A stretch of 64,000 bases of DNA from WHSW01 sp963846565 (GCA_963846565.1 CAWJWL010000003.1:186001-250000), one strand, 5' to 3'. Numbered from the stretch's first letter, positions 1 to 9,115 are shown. Translations and numbers: made by a program. The notes: generated by a model from the sequence alone, not told the origin.

Positions 1-200
1 AATTCGTCGTCGAGAAGCTGCTGGGCCCGCGACGATTCGGATCCGGGGTCGTCGAACCCGCCCACCTTCAGGCGGTCGGCCACGCCGGCGCCGAGGACAC
101 CGGCGACGACGAGAAACGCGAGGGTGGCTGCGAGCACCGCGCGGGGACGGCGGACGACCGCCTCGGCAAGGCGTCTCAGCCGTTCGCTGCCGCCCTGCAT
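1..200 (-). CDS. MmpL/RND-family lipid transporter, N-terminal fragment
   Basis: Only the first 66 residues lie in the window; the gene runs off the left edge. The start is the ATG at 200, preceded on the minus strand by a GGTGAGAG purine stretch. The fragment has a basic N-terminus, one hydrophobic helix (about residues 22-44) and then the polar KVGGFDDPGSES segment. This is how MMPL-domain transporters begin: TM1, then the periplasmic porter domain, often with a GGF.DP.SES motif. It starts 13 bp after the thioesterase stop, so it is the last visible gene of the FAAL/PKS operon. In mycobacteria MmpL proteins export FAAL/PKS-made lipids, and export of this operon's product is the obvious inference. 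Confidence 0.75.
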   Translation of the reverse strand, partial: MQGGSERLRRLAEAVVRRPRAVLAATLAFLVVAGVLGAGVADRLKVGGFDDPGSESSRAQQLLDDE

Positions 201-213
201 TCCGTCGCGTCTC

Positions 214-978
214 TCACCAAATGCCCGATTCCCAGCGAGCCGCCCTGCGTTCCGCATAGCGGCGAAGGAGCGGCCGCAGCTCGGCGAACAGCGGCTCCGG
301 CGTGTCCCTCAGGTAGAAGTGATCCCCGCGGAGGATGTGAACCTCGGCCGGCGCCGTCGTGTGCCGATCCCAGGCGCGCAAGTCCTCGGAGTCCACCAAC
401 GGGTCGGACTCGCCGCCGAAGAGGTGGATCGGGCAGTCGAGCGGGGGCTCGTCGTCGTCGTCGGTTTGGCTCTCGCACAGCCGCAAGTCGTCACGAGCGA
501 CCCCGAGCAGCTCCTCCCTCCACCCCGGCGGCAGGTCGGCCGCCAGCCCGCCGATGCCCTCGATCACCTGAGCCAGCTGGTCGTCCGGGAGGTGGTCCAC
601 AGGGGGGAAGGGCGACGGCAGGTGCGGCGCCGGATACGCCGAGAGCAGCAACGCGCGCGGCACGCTCGCACCACGGTCCCGGCGGTAACGGGCCAGCCGG
701 TAGGCGATCAGCGCGCCCATGCTGTGGCCGAAGAAGATGTGCGGCGCGCTCAGGTAGACGCCGAGCTCGCGATCGAGGTCGGCGACGAGCTCGTCGAGCG
801 AGACGAAGCGCTCCTCGCGCATCCGGCGTTCGCGGCCGGGCAAAAGGACCGGCCAGACCGACACCCGCGGGTTCAGCGCGCGCTGCCAGCTCTGGTAGAG
901 AGAGGAACCGCCACCCGCGTGGTGGAAGCAGAAGAGCGGTGGCGCCGAGCTCTCGCTCGGCTCGAGATAAGCGGTCAC
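214..978 (-). CDS. Type II thioesterase (alpha/beta hydrolase) of the PKS operon
   Basis: A 254-residue alpha/beta hydrolase of the GrsT/TEII family that frees mis-primed or stalled acyl chains from carrier proteins. Visible signatures are LFCFHHAGGG near the N-terminus (oxyanion region), the nucleophile elbow FFGHSMGA, the late acid loop FGGESDPLV and a C-terminal GDHFYL holding the catalytic His. The start is the GTG at 978, which shares GTGA (975-978) with the stop of the upstream PKS gene, so the two are translationally coupled. The length is typical of TEII. Because the PKS ends in an oxoamine synthase rather than a TE domain, this enzyme is more likely an editing than a chain-release enzyme (inference). 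Confidence 0.9.
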   Translation of the reverse strand: MTAYLEPSESSAPPLFCFHHAGGGSSLYQSWQRALNPRVSVWPVLLPGRERRMREERFVSLDELVADLDRELGVYLSAPHIFFGHSMGALIAYRLARYRRDRGASVPRALLLSAYPAPHLPSPFPPVDHLPDDQLAQVIEGIGGLAADLPPGWREELLGVARDDLRLCESQTDDDDEPPLDCPIHLFGGESDPLVDSEDLRAWDRHTTAPAEVHILRGDHFYLRDTPEPLFAELRPLLRRYAERRAARWESGIW

Positions 979-3900
979 GCTGCACCGCCGTTCGACTCGA
1001 GCAGGGCGAGCTCCTCGGCGAGGATCTTCACCGATGACCGGATCTGCTCCTCGGTGTGGGAGGAGGTGATGAAGAAGCGCAGCCGAGCCAGCTCCTCGGG
1101 CACCGCCGGGTAGAGAATCGGGTTGACGTTGATGCCGCGGCGAAGCAGCGCGCTGGACAACCTCAGCGCCTTCAACGAGTCGCCGACGATGCAGGGGATG
1201 ATCGGCGTGCCCTCGCTGTCGGCCGTGTCGACGCCGGCCTCGGTCGCGAGTCCCAGGAAGAGCTCCGAATTGCGGCGCAGCGCCTCGAGCGCTTGCGGCT
1301 CGGCCTTCATCTGGCGCATCGCGGCGAGCGCCGCCGCGGCGTTCGCGGGCGTCATCCCGGCGCTGAAGATGAAGCCGGGCGTGGTGTACTTCAGGTACTG
1401 GATCAGCGGGCCGCTGCCCGCGACGTAGCCGCCACAGCTGGCCAGCGATTTCGACATCGTGCCCGACCAGAGCTCGACGTCCGTGCGGTCGACGCCGAAG
1501 TGCTCGCCGATGCCGCCGCCGGTCCCGCCCAGGACCCCGAGGCTGTGCGCCTCGTCCACCATGAGGAGAGCGTGCTGTCGCTTCTTCACGGCGATGTGCG
1601 CCGGCAGGTCGGCGATGTCGCCGTCCTGGCTGTAGGCCCCCTCGATCACGATCAGCACGCGGCCGTACTGGTGACGGGTCGCCTCCAGGATCTGCTCGAG
1701 CGCCGCCGCGTCGTTGTGGGGAAACGGCCGCCGGGTGGCGCCGGACAGCTCGCCGCCCTGGACGATGCTGTTGTGGGCCAGGGCATCGTGGATCACGAGG
1801 TCGCCCGGCCCGACCATGTGGGCAATCACCGTGACGTTGGTGGCGTGCCCACTGACCAGGGCGATCGCGTCCTCGGTGCCGAGCAGCGCCGCCAACTCGG
1901 CCTCGAGCTCCTGGTGCACCGGCTTTTCCCCGGACAGCATGCGGCTCGACGAGCACGAGCTGCCGAAGCGGGCGATCGCGTCCTGGGCGGCCTCGGTGAC
2001 CGCCGGATGCCCGGACATGCCGAGGTAGTTGTAGCTCGAGAAGTTGACGACCTCGGTCCCGCCGATGATCGACGTGTCCTGAGTGACCCCGTCGTTGACG
2101 AGGAAGTACGGGTTCTCGAGGCCCTGCTCCCCGGCGATCCGGATGCGGTCGAGGATCTCCACGACCTCGGGGAACTGCTCGATCACGTACTGATCGGGAC
2201 GTGGTTCTGAAGCCGGGGGCGGTTGCGCCTCCCGCTCCGGGGTCGCCTCCTCGACCGCCGCCTCCGGCGAGGTCTCGCCGCCGAGATGGGCGGCGAGGTC
2301 ACCGATCGTGATGTCGGTCTCGAAAAGGCTCGGGGAGATCGTCAGCTCGGGCAGCTCCCGGGTCAAGCGGGCGACGAGATCGTTGACCATGATCGAGTCG
2401 AAGCCGAGGTCCGCGGCCAGTTTCTGGTCGGCCGTGAGCCCGTCCTCGGGGAAGCCGCTGACCCGGGCGATCTCGGCGCGGAGCGACGCTGCGACGACGC
2501 CCGTGTCGATCGCCGAGGCCTCGACGGCCCGGTCCGGCGCCCGCGTAGCCGGAGGTCCCGGGCCACTCACGTTGGCCCCGGTGTGCGCCGCGATCAGCGC
2601 CGCCTGCTCGCGGAAGAGGGCGATCAGCTGATCCGCGGTGACGTCCCCCGCGGGGAGCGCCGGGAGCTCGGGCGGCGTCCAGGGCGCCTCCGCGCCCCTC
2701 GGCACTGGATGGCTAGCCGGCGTCGCTTGGACCCAGGACCGGTGCTGAGTTGAGAACTCGTAGCCGCCGAGCCGGCGACGAACCCGCTGCGCGGGCTCAT
2801 ACAGGGCGTCCCATTGTGGATCGAACCCCTCGAGGTAGAGCGCGGCGACGACCTCGTCGAGCTCGGCGCCGGTGGCGTCCGGGCCGGGGCAGGACACCAG
2901 TACCGGCGGCGTCTCGTCCGTGCCGATGCGGCGGATCAGCGGCGCGAGGACCTTCCGTGGGCCGACCTCGATCAGATGCGTCGGCTGGGACTCGAAGGCG
3001 TCGACGATCGCATCGGCGAAGCGGACGGTGGCGATGATCTGCTCGGCCCAGTAGTCGCTGTCCATCGGCTCGCCGACGTCGAGCAGGCGACCGTGGACGG
3101 TCGAGTAGATCGGGATCGTGGGCTCGTGGTGGGTCACGTCAGCCGCCACGGCGCGAAAGTCGTCGAGGACCGGCTCCATCAGCGGCGAGTGCAGAGCGTG
3201 GGCCACGGCCAGCGGCCGCGTCGCCGTATCGCTCGCCGTGAACCGCTCCCGGATCCGATCGAGGTCCGAGGCCGGCCCCGAGAGCACCACGTCGCCCGGC
3301 CCGTTGACGGCGGCCAGCGCAACCGCCGCCTCGCCGTTGATGACTTCGGCGGCCTTCTCGGGGCTGGTCCGTACCGCGAGCATCGCGCCGCCCGGCGGCA
3401 AGGCCTCCATCAGCCGACCGCGGGCGACGATCAGCCGGCACGCGTCGTCGAGGTCCCAGACCCCGGCGTGCGCCGCGGCGGCGTACTCGCCGAGGCTGTG
3501 CCCCACCAGCCAGCTCGGTTGAACGCCGGCCTCGGCCAGCACCCGGGCGAGCGCGTATTCGACGGAGAAGATCGCCGGCTGAGCGAGGCCCGTGCCGTCG
3601 ACGGCCTCGCCCTCGTCGAAGAGCAGCTCGCGCACGGACCGGCCGAGGTGTGGCGTCATCGCCGCGTCCACATCGGCGAGTGCGTTCCGGTACGCGGCGG
3701 AGCGCTCGGCCAGCGCCCGCGTCATTCCCGGGTACTGAGTGCCCTGCCCGCTGAAGAGCCAGCCGGTCGCCACGCCGCGGGCCACGCCGGAGACCTCGCG
3801 CAGCGCGGACTCGTCGGTCGCAGCCCGCCGCAGGGCGTCGACGGCCTGATCGGAGTCGGAGACGCTGATCGCGAGCCGGTGCCGCCCGGACGCCTTGATC

Positions 3901-5330
3901 TGGTTGCTCGACCAGCAAACCTGACCCAGGCGGCCAGCCGGCTGCGCCGCGATCTCATCGGCAAGCGCGGCCGCTGCGCGCCGCAGACCGTCGCGATCAG
4001 GGGCCGACAACGTGAGCAGCCCGCCGCCCGCCGCGTCCGGCGCCTCATCGATCTCGGGCGCCGGCGGCGCGCTGCGGAGGACCACGTGGGCGTTGGTTCC
4101 GCCGAGCCCGAAGCTGCTCACCCCGGCGTGCACGGTCCCGGCGGGGAGCTCGAAGGGCTCGGCCAGCAACCGCAGTCCGTGATCGGCGAGCCGCAGCCTC
4201 GAGTTCTCCTGATCGGCATAGCGGCTCGGCGGCACGACGCCGTGATGGAGGCTGAGCGCGACCTTGATCAGCCCGGCGATCCCCGAGGCGCCCTCAGTGT
4301 GCCCGAGGTTGCCCTTGATCGAGCCGATTCCGCACGGAGCGGGCCGCTCCACCCCATGCAGCTCTCCGAGCGCCTTCACCTCGATCATGTCGCCGAGCAC
4401 GGTTCCCGTGCCGTGGGCCTCGATGAAGCTGATCTCCTCCGGCCGCACCCCCGCCTCCTCGTAGGCCTCCGCGACGACCTGCTGTTGGGACCACCGGTTG
4501 GGCGCGGTGAGCCCGTTGCTGCGACCGTCGGAGTTGACCGCCCCGCCCTCGATCACGGCATAGATCGGCAACCCGTCGGCCTCCGCGTCGGCGAGGCGGC
4601 GAAGCACCAACACCGCCACGCCTTCGCCGCGCGCGATGCCGTCGGCGACACCACTGAACGGCTTGCAGGCGCCGTCGGGTGCCGAGAGGCCGGCCTGGGT
4701 GTAGAAGATGTTCAGAGCCGGGGTCAGGATCAGGTTGACCCCACCGGCCAGTGACTGGTCGCACTCGCCCTCGCGAAGCGCCGCACACGCCATCTGGACC
4801 GCGACCAAGGAAGCTGAGCAGGCGGTGTCGACCGCGAGGCTCGGCCCCTTGAGATCCAGGTGGTAGGAGAGCCGGTTCGCGGTCATGAAGTAGCCGTTGC
4901 CGGAGCCGTGCTGCGGGGTGATCCCGGCGTAGTCGGCCATGTGAAGGTTCGCCCACTCGTTCGCCATCACGCCGACGAACACGCCCGTGTCCGAACCGGC
5001 AACCGAGCGTGGGTCGAGCGTGGCGTCCTCCAGGGCGCGCCAGGCGGCGTGGAGCAACAGACGCTGCTGGGGGTCCATCAGCGCCGCCTCGCGGGGAGCG
5101 ATGCCGAAGAACTCGTGGTCGAAGACGTCCGCGTCGGAGAGGAACCCTCCCCTGGCGGTGTTCGACTTGCCGGCGCCGCCCTCCGGGTCGCAGTAGTCGT
5201 CCGCTCGCCAGCGGTCGGCGGGGACCTCGGTGACGCCGTCCTCGCCGCGGAGCAGCAACTGCCAGAGCGCGTCGGCATCCGGCGCCCGGGGGAACCGGCA
5301 GTCCATGCCGACGATCGCGATGTCGCCCAT
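975..5330 (-). CDS. KS-AT-ACP-alpha-oxoamine synthase fusion (type I PKS)
   Basis: A 1451-residue modular PKS. The ketosynthase (about 1-420) has the active site DTACSAS (Cys171), EAHGTGT (His306) and GNLGH (His344). The acyltransferase (about 520-820) has GQGTQYPGM, GHSLGE (Ser612) and HALHS, which resembles malonyl-type HAFH. An ACP follows (about 945-1015, LGFDSI, Ser979). The C-terminus (about 1045-1451) is a PLP-dependent alpha-oxoamine synthase with DEAHS (Asp1259) and TMSKSL (Schiff-base Lys1294). No KR, DH or ER domain is present. Oxoamine synthases condense an acyl thioester with an amino acid, losing CO2 and releasing an aminoketone. The chosen ATG at 5330 lies 5 bp after the ACP stop and begins MGDIAIVGM, a standard KS start. 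A KS-extended beta-ketoacyl chain released with an amino acid is the inferred chemistry. Confidence 0.93.
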   Translation of the reverse strand: MGDIAIVGMDCRFPRAPDADALWQLLLRGEDGVTEVPADRWRADDYCDPEGGAGKSNTARGGFLSDADVFDHEFFGIAPREAALMDPQQRLLLHAAWRALEDATLDPRSVAGSDTGVFVGVMANEWANLHMADYAGITPQHGSGNGYFMTANRLSYHLDLKGPSLAVDTACSASLVAVQMACAALREGECDQSLAGGVNLILTPALNIFYTQAGLSAPDGACKPFSGVADGIARGEGVAVLVLRRLADAEADGLPIYAVIEGGAVNSDGRSNGLTAPNRWSQQQVVAEAYEEAGVRPEEISFIEAHGTGTVLGDMIEVKALGELHGVERPAPCGIGSIKGNLGHTEGASGIAGLIKVALSLHHGVVPPSRYADQENSRLRLADHGLRLLAEPFELPAGTVHAGVSSFGLGGTNAHVVLRSAPPAPEIDEAPDAAGGGLLTLSAPDRDGLRRAAAALADEIAAQPAGRLGQVCWSSNQIKASGRHRLAISVSDSDQAVDALRRAATDESALREVSGVARGVATGWLFSGQGTQYPGMTRALAERSAAYRNALADVDAAMTPHLGRSVRELLFDEGEAVDGTGLAQPAIFSVEYALARVLAEAGVQPSWLVGHSLGEYAAAAHAGVWDLDDACRLIVARGRLMEALPPGGAMLAVRTSPEKAAEVINGEAAVALAAVNGPGDVVLSGPASDLDRIRERFTASDTATRPLAVAHALHSPLMEPVLDDFRAVAADVTHHEPTIPIYSTVHGRLLDVGEPMDSDYWAEQIIATVRFADAIVDAFESQPTHLIEVGPRKVLAPLIRRIGTDETPPVLVSCPGPDATGAELDEVVAALYLEGFDPQWDALYEPAQRVRRRLGGYEFSTQHRSWVQATPASHPVPRGAEAPWTPPELPALPAGDVTADQLIALFREQAALIAAHTGANVSGPGPPATRAPDRAVEASAIDTGVVAASLRAEIARVSGFPEDGLTADQKLAADLGFDSIMVNDLVARLTRELPELTISPSLFETDITIGDLAAHLGGETSPEAAVEEATPEREAQPPPASEPRPDQYVIEQFPEVVEILDRIRIAGEQGLENPYFLVNDGVTQDTSIIGGTEVVNFSSYNYLGMSGHPAVTEAAQDAIARFGSSCSSSRMLSGEKPVHQELEAELAALLGTEDAIALVSGHATNVTVIAHMVGPGDLVIHDALAHNSIVQGGELSGATRRPFPHNDAAALEQILEATRHQYGRVLIVIEGAYSQDGDIADLPAHIAVKKRQHALLMVDEAHSLGVLGGTGGGIGEHFGVDRTDVELWSGTMSKSLASCGGYVAGSGPLIQYLKYTTPGFIFSAGMTPANAAAALAAMRQMKAEPQALEALRRNSELFLGLATEAGVDTADSEGTPIIPCIVGDSLKALRLSSALLRRGINVNPILYPAVPEELARLRFFITSSHTEEQIRSSVKILAEELALLESNGGAA

Positions 5331-5335
5331 GCCGC

Positions 5336-5593
5336 CTACTCCGGCGCCGCGGTCTCGGCGGCGATGAACGCGACGATGTCCGCCACGGTCGGATAGTCGA
5401 AGACCATCGTCGGGTCGACGTTGATCTCGAAGCGGTCCTCGACGTCGCCGCAAAGGCTGACCGCCGAGACCGAGCTGAAGCCGGCCTCCGCGAGCGGTAC
5501 CGAGGGATCCACGTCATCGACCGGACGTTCGAGGTAGTACGCGACCCGCTCGGTCAGCCAGCGCCGGATCTCTTCTTCCCGCTGGGCCATCAT
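5336..5593 (-). CDS. Stand-alone acyl carrier protein
   Basis: An 85-residue ACP. The phosphopantetheine site is in EAGFSSVSA (Ser41). The usual LGxDS Asp is Ser here, as is common in FAAL-partnered ACPs. The C-terminal helix region (FDYPTVADIVAFIA) is typical. The ATG at 5593 overlaps the TGA of the FAAL gene (5590-5593), so the two are coupled; a second in-frame ATG follows directly. It most likely accepts the adenylated fatty acid from the FAAL and passes it to the KS of the next gene (inference from order and family). Confidence 0.92.
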   Translation of the reverse strand: MMAQREEEIRRWLTERVAYYLERPVDDVDPSVPLAEAGFSSVSAVSLCGDVEDRFEINVDPTMVFDYPTVADIVAFIAAETAAPE

Positions 5594-7359
5594 CCGCCGC
5601 CGCTTCTCAGGCCGGCCACCGCCGGGTCGATGTCCTCGTGGAGCACCCCTTCGATGGTTCGGTCGAGGAACGACGCGTGCATCGACCGGCGCTGGACCTT
5701 CCCGCTGGTCGTTCTGTGCACCCCCCGGCGTTCGACGAGCAGCACGCTCGGCGCTGCGACCTCGAATGTTCTCGCGACCGTACGCTTGATCTCGGAGCTC
5801 AGCTCGGCCGGGGTCGTCTCGCTCAGAGCGTTCTCCCGGACGCCCTGGATCACGACCACGTACTCCTGCCCTGCGTCCACCACGAGCACCACACCGGGCG
5901 AGTCGGTCAGCGCAGGGTGGACGAAGCGGACGGCCTCCTCGATGTCCTGCGGGTAGATGTTGCGTCCGTTGACGATCAGCAGGTCCTTGTGCCGCCCCGT
6001 GACGAACAGGTCGCCGTCGCGGAGCAGACCGAGGTCACCGGTGCGCAGGAACGGGCCGTCGCCCGCGTCGGTGCGCGCGCCGAATGTCTCGACGTTCTCC
6101 TCGTCGCGATGCCAGTAGCCGCGCGCGACGCTGCCGCCCCGCAGCCAGATCTCTCCGACGGCGCTCTCCGGCAGCACCCGACGTGTCTCGGGGTCCACGA
6201 TCCAGACGTCCAGGTCGGCCGGCGCCCCGCACGAGACGAGGCGGGTGGTGTCGTCAGCCGCGGTGGGCACCGCCTCCCCGCGCTCCAAGGCCGCGCGCTC
6301 GACATCGATATAGCGAGGAGGCTGGCCGACCGCGCTCGCCGTGGCGAGCAGGGTCACCTCCGCCATGCCGTAACCGGCGACGAATGTGTCGGGCCGAAAG
6401 CCGGCCTCGCCCAGGCGCTCGATGACCGCATCGAGGGTGCGAGGGCGGATCGGCTCCGCGCCGTTGAGCGCGATGCGCAGCGACGAGAGATCGAGGCGGG
6501 CCAGGTCGTCGTCGGAGACCCGCCTGGCGACCAGCTCGTAGGCGAAGTTCGGCGCCACCGTGCACTGCGCCTGGTAGCGGTCGATCATGTCCAGCCAGCG
6601 GACCGGCCGCTTGAGGAACGTCATCGGCGACATGAAGACGAAGTCGTTGGCGCCGTAGAGCGCCTGCAACAGGGTGCCGATCAGGCCCATGTCGTGAAAA
6701 TGCGGCAACCAGCCGGCCCCGTTGGTCGTCGAATCGATGCCGAGGGCGTTGGCGATCGCGGCCTCGTTGTGCAGCAGGTTCGCGTGCGTGACGACGACGC
6801 CCTTGGGCTCGCTGCTCGAACCGGAGGTGTACTGCAGGAACGCCACCGTGTCGCCGCGGAGATCGGGCATGCGCCACGTGTCGGCGTCCGCGAGCGGAGC
6901 CTCGTCCGTCGCCACGCAGTCCATCCGGTCAGCGAGGCCGGATTCCCGGAGCCACGCGCTGAGCGGCTCGAACACGGCCGCCTGGGTGAGCACGAGCCCG
7001 ATGCCGGCATCGTCGAACATCGCCGTCGCCCGCTTCAGGCTGCGCTCGTCGGTCGGCAACGGGGCCGGGACGGCGATCACGCCGGCGTACAGGCAGCCGA
7101 GGTAGGCCCGGAGGAAGTCGATACCGTCGAGGTAGAGCAATAGGACCGGCCGGTCCGCCTCCGGGCGCTGCGCCAGCCACGCGGCGATCGCCCGTGCGTC
7201 GCAGTCCAGCGCCGGGTACGTCACGCGTTCTTCGACCAGCTCGCGGTCGACCTCGCGCAGATAGGTCAAGGCGCGGGTATCGCCGACCCGATCGACCTGG
7301 CCCCGCACATGTGAGACAAAATCCGCGTCAGGCTCCGACAACAGGAGCCCCCCTCTCAT
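5590..7359 (-). CDS. Fatty acyl-AMP ligase (FAAL)
   Basis: A 589-residue adenylate-forming enzyme that activates a free fatty acid as acyl-AMP and loads it on an ACP. Motifs: the ATP-binding loop YTSGSSSEPKGVVVTH (residues 177-192), the FAAL-type PHFHDMGLIG (219-228), the VAGYGMAE motif, the TGDLG hinge and a C-terminal TTSGKVQRR with the catalytic Lys. FHDMGL and the family-like N-terminus argue for FAAL rather than acyl-CoA ligase. The ATG at 7359 lacks a clear ribosome site and sits inside a C6/G6 hairpin. A TTG at 7341 (codon 7) lies 6 nt after AGGGGGG and may be the true start. The patatin stop lies only 28 bp upstream. Confidence 0.93.
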   Translation of the reverse strand: MRGGLLLSEPDADFVSHVRGQVDRVGDTRALTYLREVDRELVEERVTYPALDCDARAIAAWLAQRPEADRPVLLLYLDGIDFLRAYLGCLYAGVIAVPAPLPTDERSLKRATAMFDDAGIGLVLTQAAVFEPLSAWLRESGLADRMDCVATDEAPLADADTWRMPDLRGDTVAFLQYTSGSSSEPKGVVVTHANLLHNEAAIANALGIDSTTNGAGWLPHFHDMGLIGTLLQALYGANDFVFMSPMTFLKRPVRWLDMIDRYQAQCTVAPNFAYELVARRVSDDDLARLDLSSLRIALNGAEPIRPRTLDAVIERLGEAGFRPDTFVAGYGMAEVTLLATASAVGQPPRYIDVERAALERGEAVPTAADDTTRLVSCGAPADLDVWIVDPETRRVLPESAVGEIWLRGGSVARGYWHRDEENVETFGARTDAGDGPFLRTGDLGLLRDGDLFVTGRHKDLLIVNGRNIYPQDIEEAVRFVHPALTDSPGVVLVVDAGQEYVVVIQGVRENALSETTPAELSSEIKRTVARTFEVAAPSVLLVERRGVHRTTSGKVQRRSMHASFLDRTIEGVLHEDIDPAVAGLRSGGG

Positions 7360-7387
7360 TCGTGTCGTGGGGGGAGTCTATGTCGAC

Positions 7388-9115
7388 CTACCGCCAGGCC
7401 TCAAGCTGCGGTGCCGCGGTCTCGAGCGCCTCGCGCGCCGCGCGGCGGCCGATTTCGACCGCCTGCGGCATCTGACCCCAAGCGAGCAACCCAACTCCCT
7501 CGACGCGCGGTGAGATCACCAGATCGGCATGCTGCAACGCGGCGTTGACGGTGTCGCTCGAGCCCAACGCGATCGACCCGGAGATCGTCTCCGGCAGGGT
7601 CGGCAGCCGCTCCTCGTAGCCGGTCAGCGCGCGCCGCATCCGCCGTCCCATCCACTCGAGGCCCGGGCGCCTCGCCGGTGGCGGCATTCCGAGCCGCTGC
7701 GACACGTCGACGGCGATGATCGGACCTTCGGCGCGGCGCGCCATCGTCTCGACCGGGAGGTTGTCAATCACGCCGCCATCGACCAGCAGGCGCCCGTCCT
7801 CGGTTGGGATCGGCGGGAAAACGCCCGGGAGCGCGAGACTCGCGTAGATCGCGTCCGCCATGGCACCTGTCCGGTGGACGATCAGCTCGCGAGCTACGAG
7901 GTCGGCGCTGACGCAAAACCACCGCCGCGACAGGTCCTCGATCCGGCGCTCACCGAAGAACTCCTCGAGCCTCCGCCTGGTCTTGCTGCCTCGGATCAGC
8001 GAGTACGCCGGGATCGTGTAGTCACTCGACGGGTTGCTGTCGACAAAGAACCTCCGGGCCCACTCGATCATCTCGCCGCTGTCGGCCCCGCCCGCGGCAA
8101 CGCCCGAGATCAGAGCACCCAAGCTGACGCCGGCGTAGCGGTCGATCGTGATGCCCGCCTTCTCGAGTTCGTCCAGGACGCCGATGTGGGCGAACGCGCG
8201 AGCTCCACCGCCGGAGAGCACGAGTCCGACCGCTCGTCCCGAGAGTCGGCGGGCGGTAGCGTCGATCGCGTCCCGCAGGGCGCTCTCTCCGTGCACCACC
8301 TGGACCTCATGGGGAGCGATGGCGAGCAGCGCGTGCGCCAGCGGAGCGTCGAGGACGAGCAGCTCGCATCCCTCGAGGATCCTGCGTTGCTGAAGCCAGT
8401 CCGCATTGGGCGATCCGGTCGTGACGGCGATCACCACGTCCGCCTCCCTCAGGCAGAACTTCGTCCACGGGTCGCTGACGGCGTCACCGCCGGCCGTGAG
8501 GACGACGTGCTGCCTTCGCGCCTCGGTGCGTTTCAGCAGATCGCGGAACTCCGACTCGTCGCGATCAGGCTCCGGCCTCAGCTCCTCCACACTCGCATGC
8601 GAGGCGATGCGGGCTGTGAGCTCCGCGCCGATCCGCGCGACGGGCGCACCGGGGTCGAGCGCGATGACCGCGATCGTCCCGGGCGTCGTGGCCTCGCCGG
8701 AGGCCGCCCTCACCGACGAGATCTGAGTCGCCATCGCGCGGAGCAGCCCAAGCGCGAAGCCCGGCGATTCGGAGAGGAGCTTCTCGAACTGGGCGCGGCT
8801 CAGCCGGGTGAGCTCGCTGTCCCGGCTCGCACGTGCGGAGGCCGCGCGCAAACCGCCCATCAGGAGCGCGTGCTCGCCGAGCATCTCGCTCCGCTTGACC
8901 TGCCGGAGGATGACCTCGGCCGGATGCTCGGCGACGATCTCGACGCGGCCGGAGTGCACGAGGTACGCGTACTCCGCGCGGTCGCCCTCGCGGAAGAGCC
9001 ATTCCCCGGCAGCGAGGCTGACCCGCTCCGTCTGGTCGGTCAGCTGGGCGCCGATCACGGTGGAGAACCCGCCGAAGAGGGATCCAACCAAGCTCTCCGA
9101 TTCGCCCCGCTCCAT
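7388..9115 (-). CDS. cNMP-binding domain plus patatin-like phospholipase (NTE family)
   Basis: A 575-residue two-part protein. Residues about 10-130 form a cyclic-nucleotide-binding-type beta-barrel (LAAGEWLFREGD, GEHALLMGG). Residues about 296-500 are a patatin domain with SGGGARAFAHIG (oxyanion loop), the serine elbow GVSLG (Ser331) and VDGG (Asp446), an intact Ser-Asp dyad. A Rossmann-like linker (about 145-270) joins them. Bacterial NTE-type proteins hydrolyse lysophospholipids or phospholipids to free fatty acids. It lies 28 bp upstream of the FAAL gene on the same strand and could be the first gene of that operon, supplying free acids for activation (inference). The nucleotide-binding residues were not checked against cAMP or cGMP binders. 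Confidence 0.9.
   Translation of the reverse strand: MERGESESLVGSLFGGFSTVIGAQLTDQTERVSLAAGEWLFREGDRAEYAYLVHSGRVEIVAEHPAEVILRQVKRSEMLGEHALLMGGLRAASARASRDSELTRLSRAQFEKLLSESPGFALGLLRAMATQISSVRAASGEATTPGTIAVIALDPGAPVARIGAELTARIASHASVEELRPEPDRDESEFRDLLKRTEARRQHVVLTAGGDAVSDPWTKFCLREADVVIAVTTGSPNADWLQQRRILEGCELLVLDAPLAHALLAIAPHEVQVVHGESALRDAIDATARRLSGRAVGLVLSGGGARAFAHIGVLDELEKAGITIDRYAGVSLGALISGVAAGGADSGEMIEWARRFFVDSNPSSDYTIPAYSLIRGSKTRRRLEEFFGERRIEDLSRRWFCVSADLVARELIVHRTGAMADAIYASLALPGVFPPIPTEDGRLLVDGGVIDNLPVETMARRAEGPIIAVDVSQRLGMPPPARRPGLEWMGRRMRRALTGYEERLPTLPETISGSIALGSSDTVNAALQHADLVISPRVEGVGLLAWGQMPQAVEIGRRAAREALETAAPQLEAWR

Noticed and set aside
2814..4754. 646-codon plus-strand frame across the PKS gene
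   Set aside because: No motif and biased composition; the minus strand carries intact KS, AT and ACP motifs.
5590..7359. Acyl-CoA ligase rather than FAAL
   Set aside because: FHDMGL motif, an adjacent stand-alone ACP and coupling to a PKS fit FAAL better.
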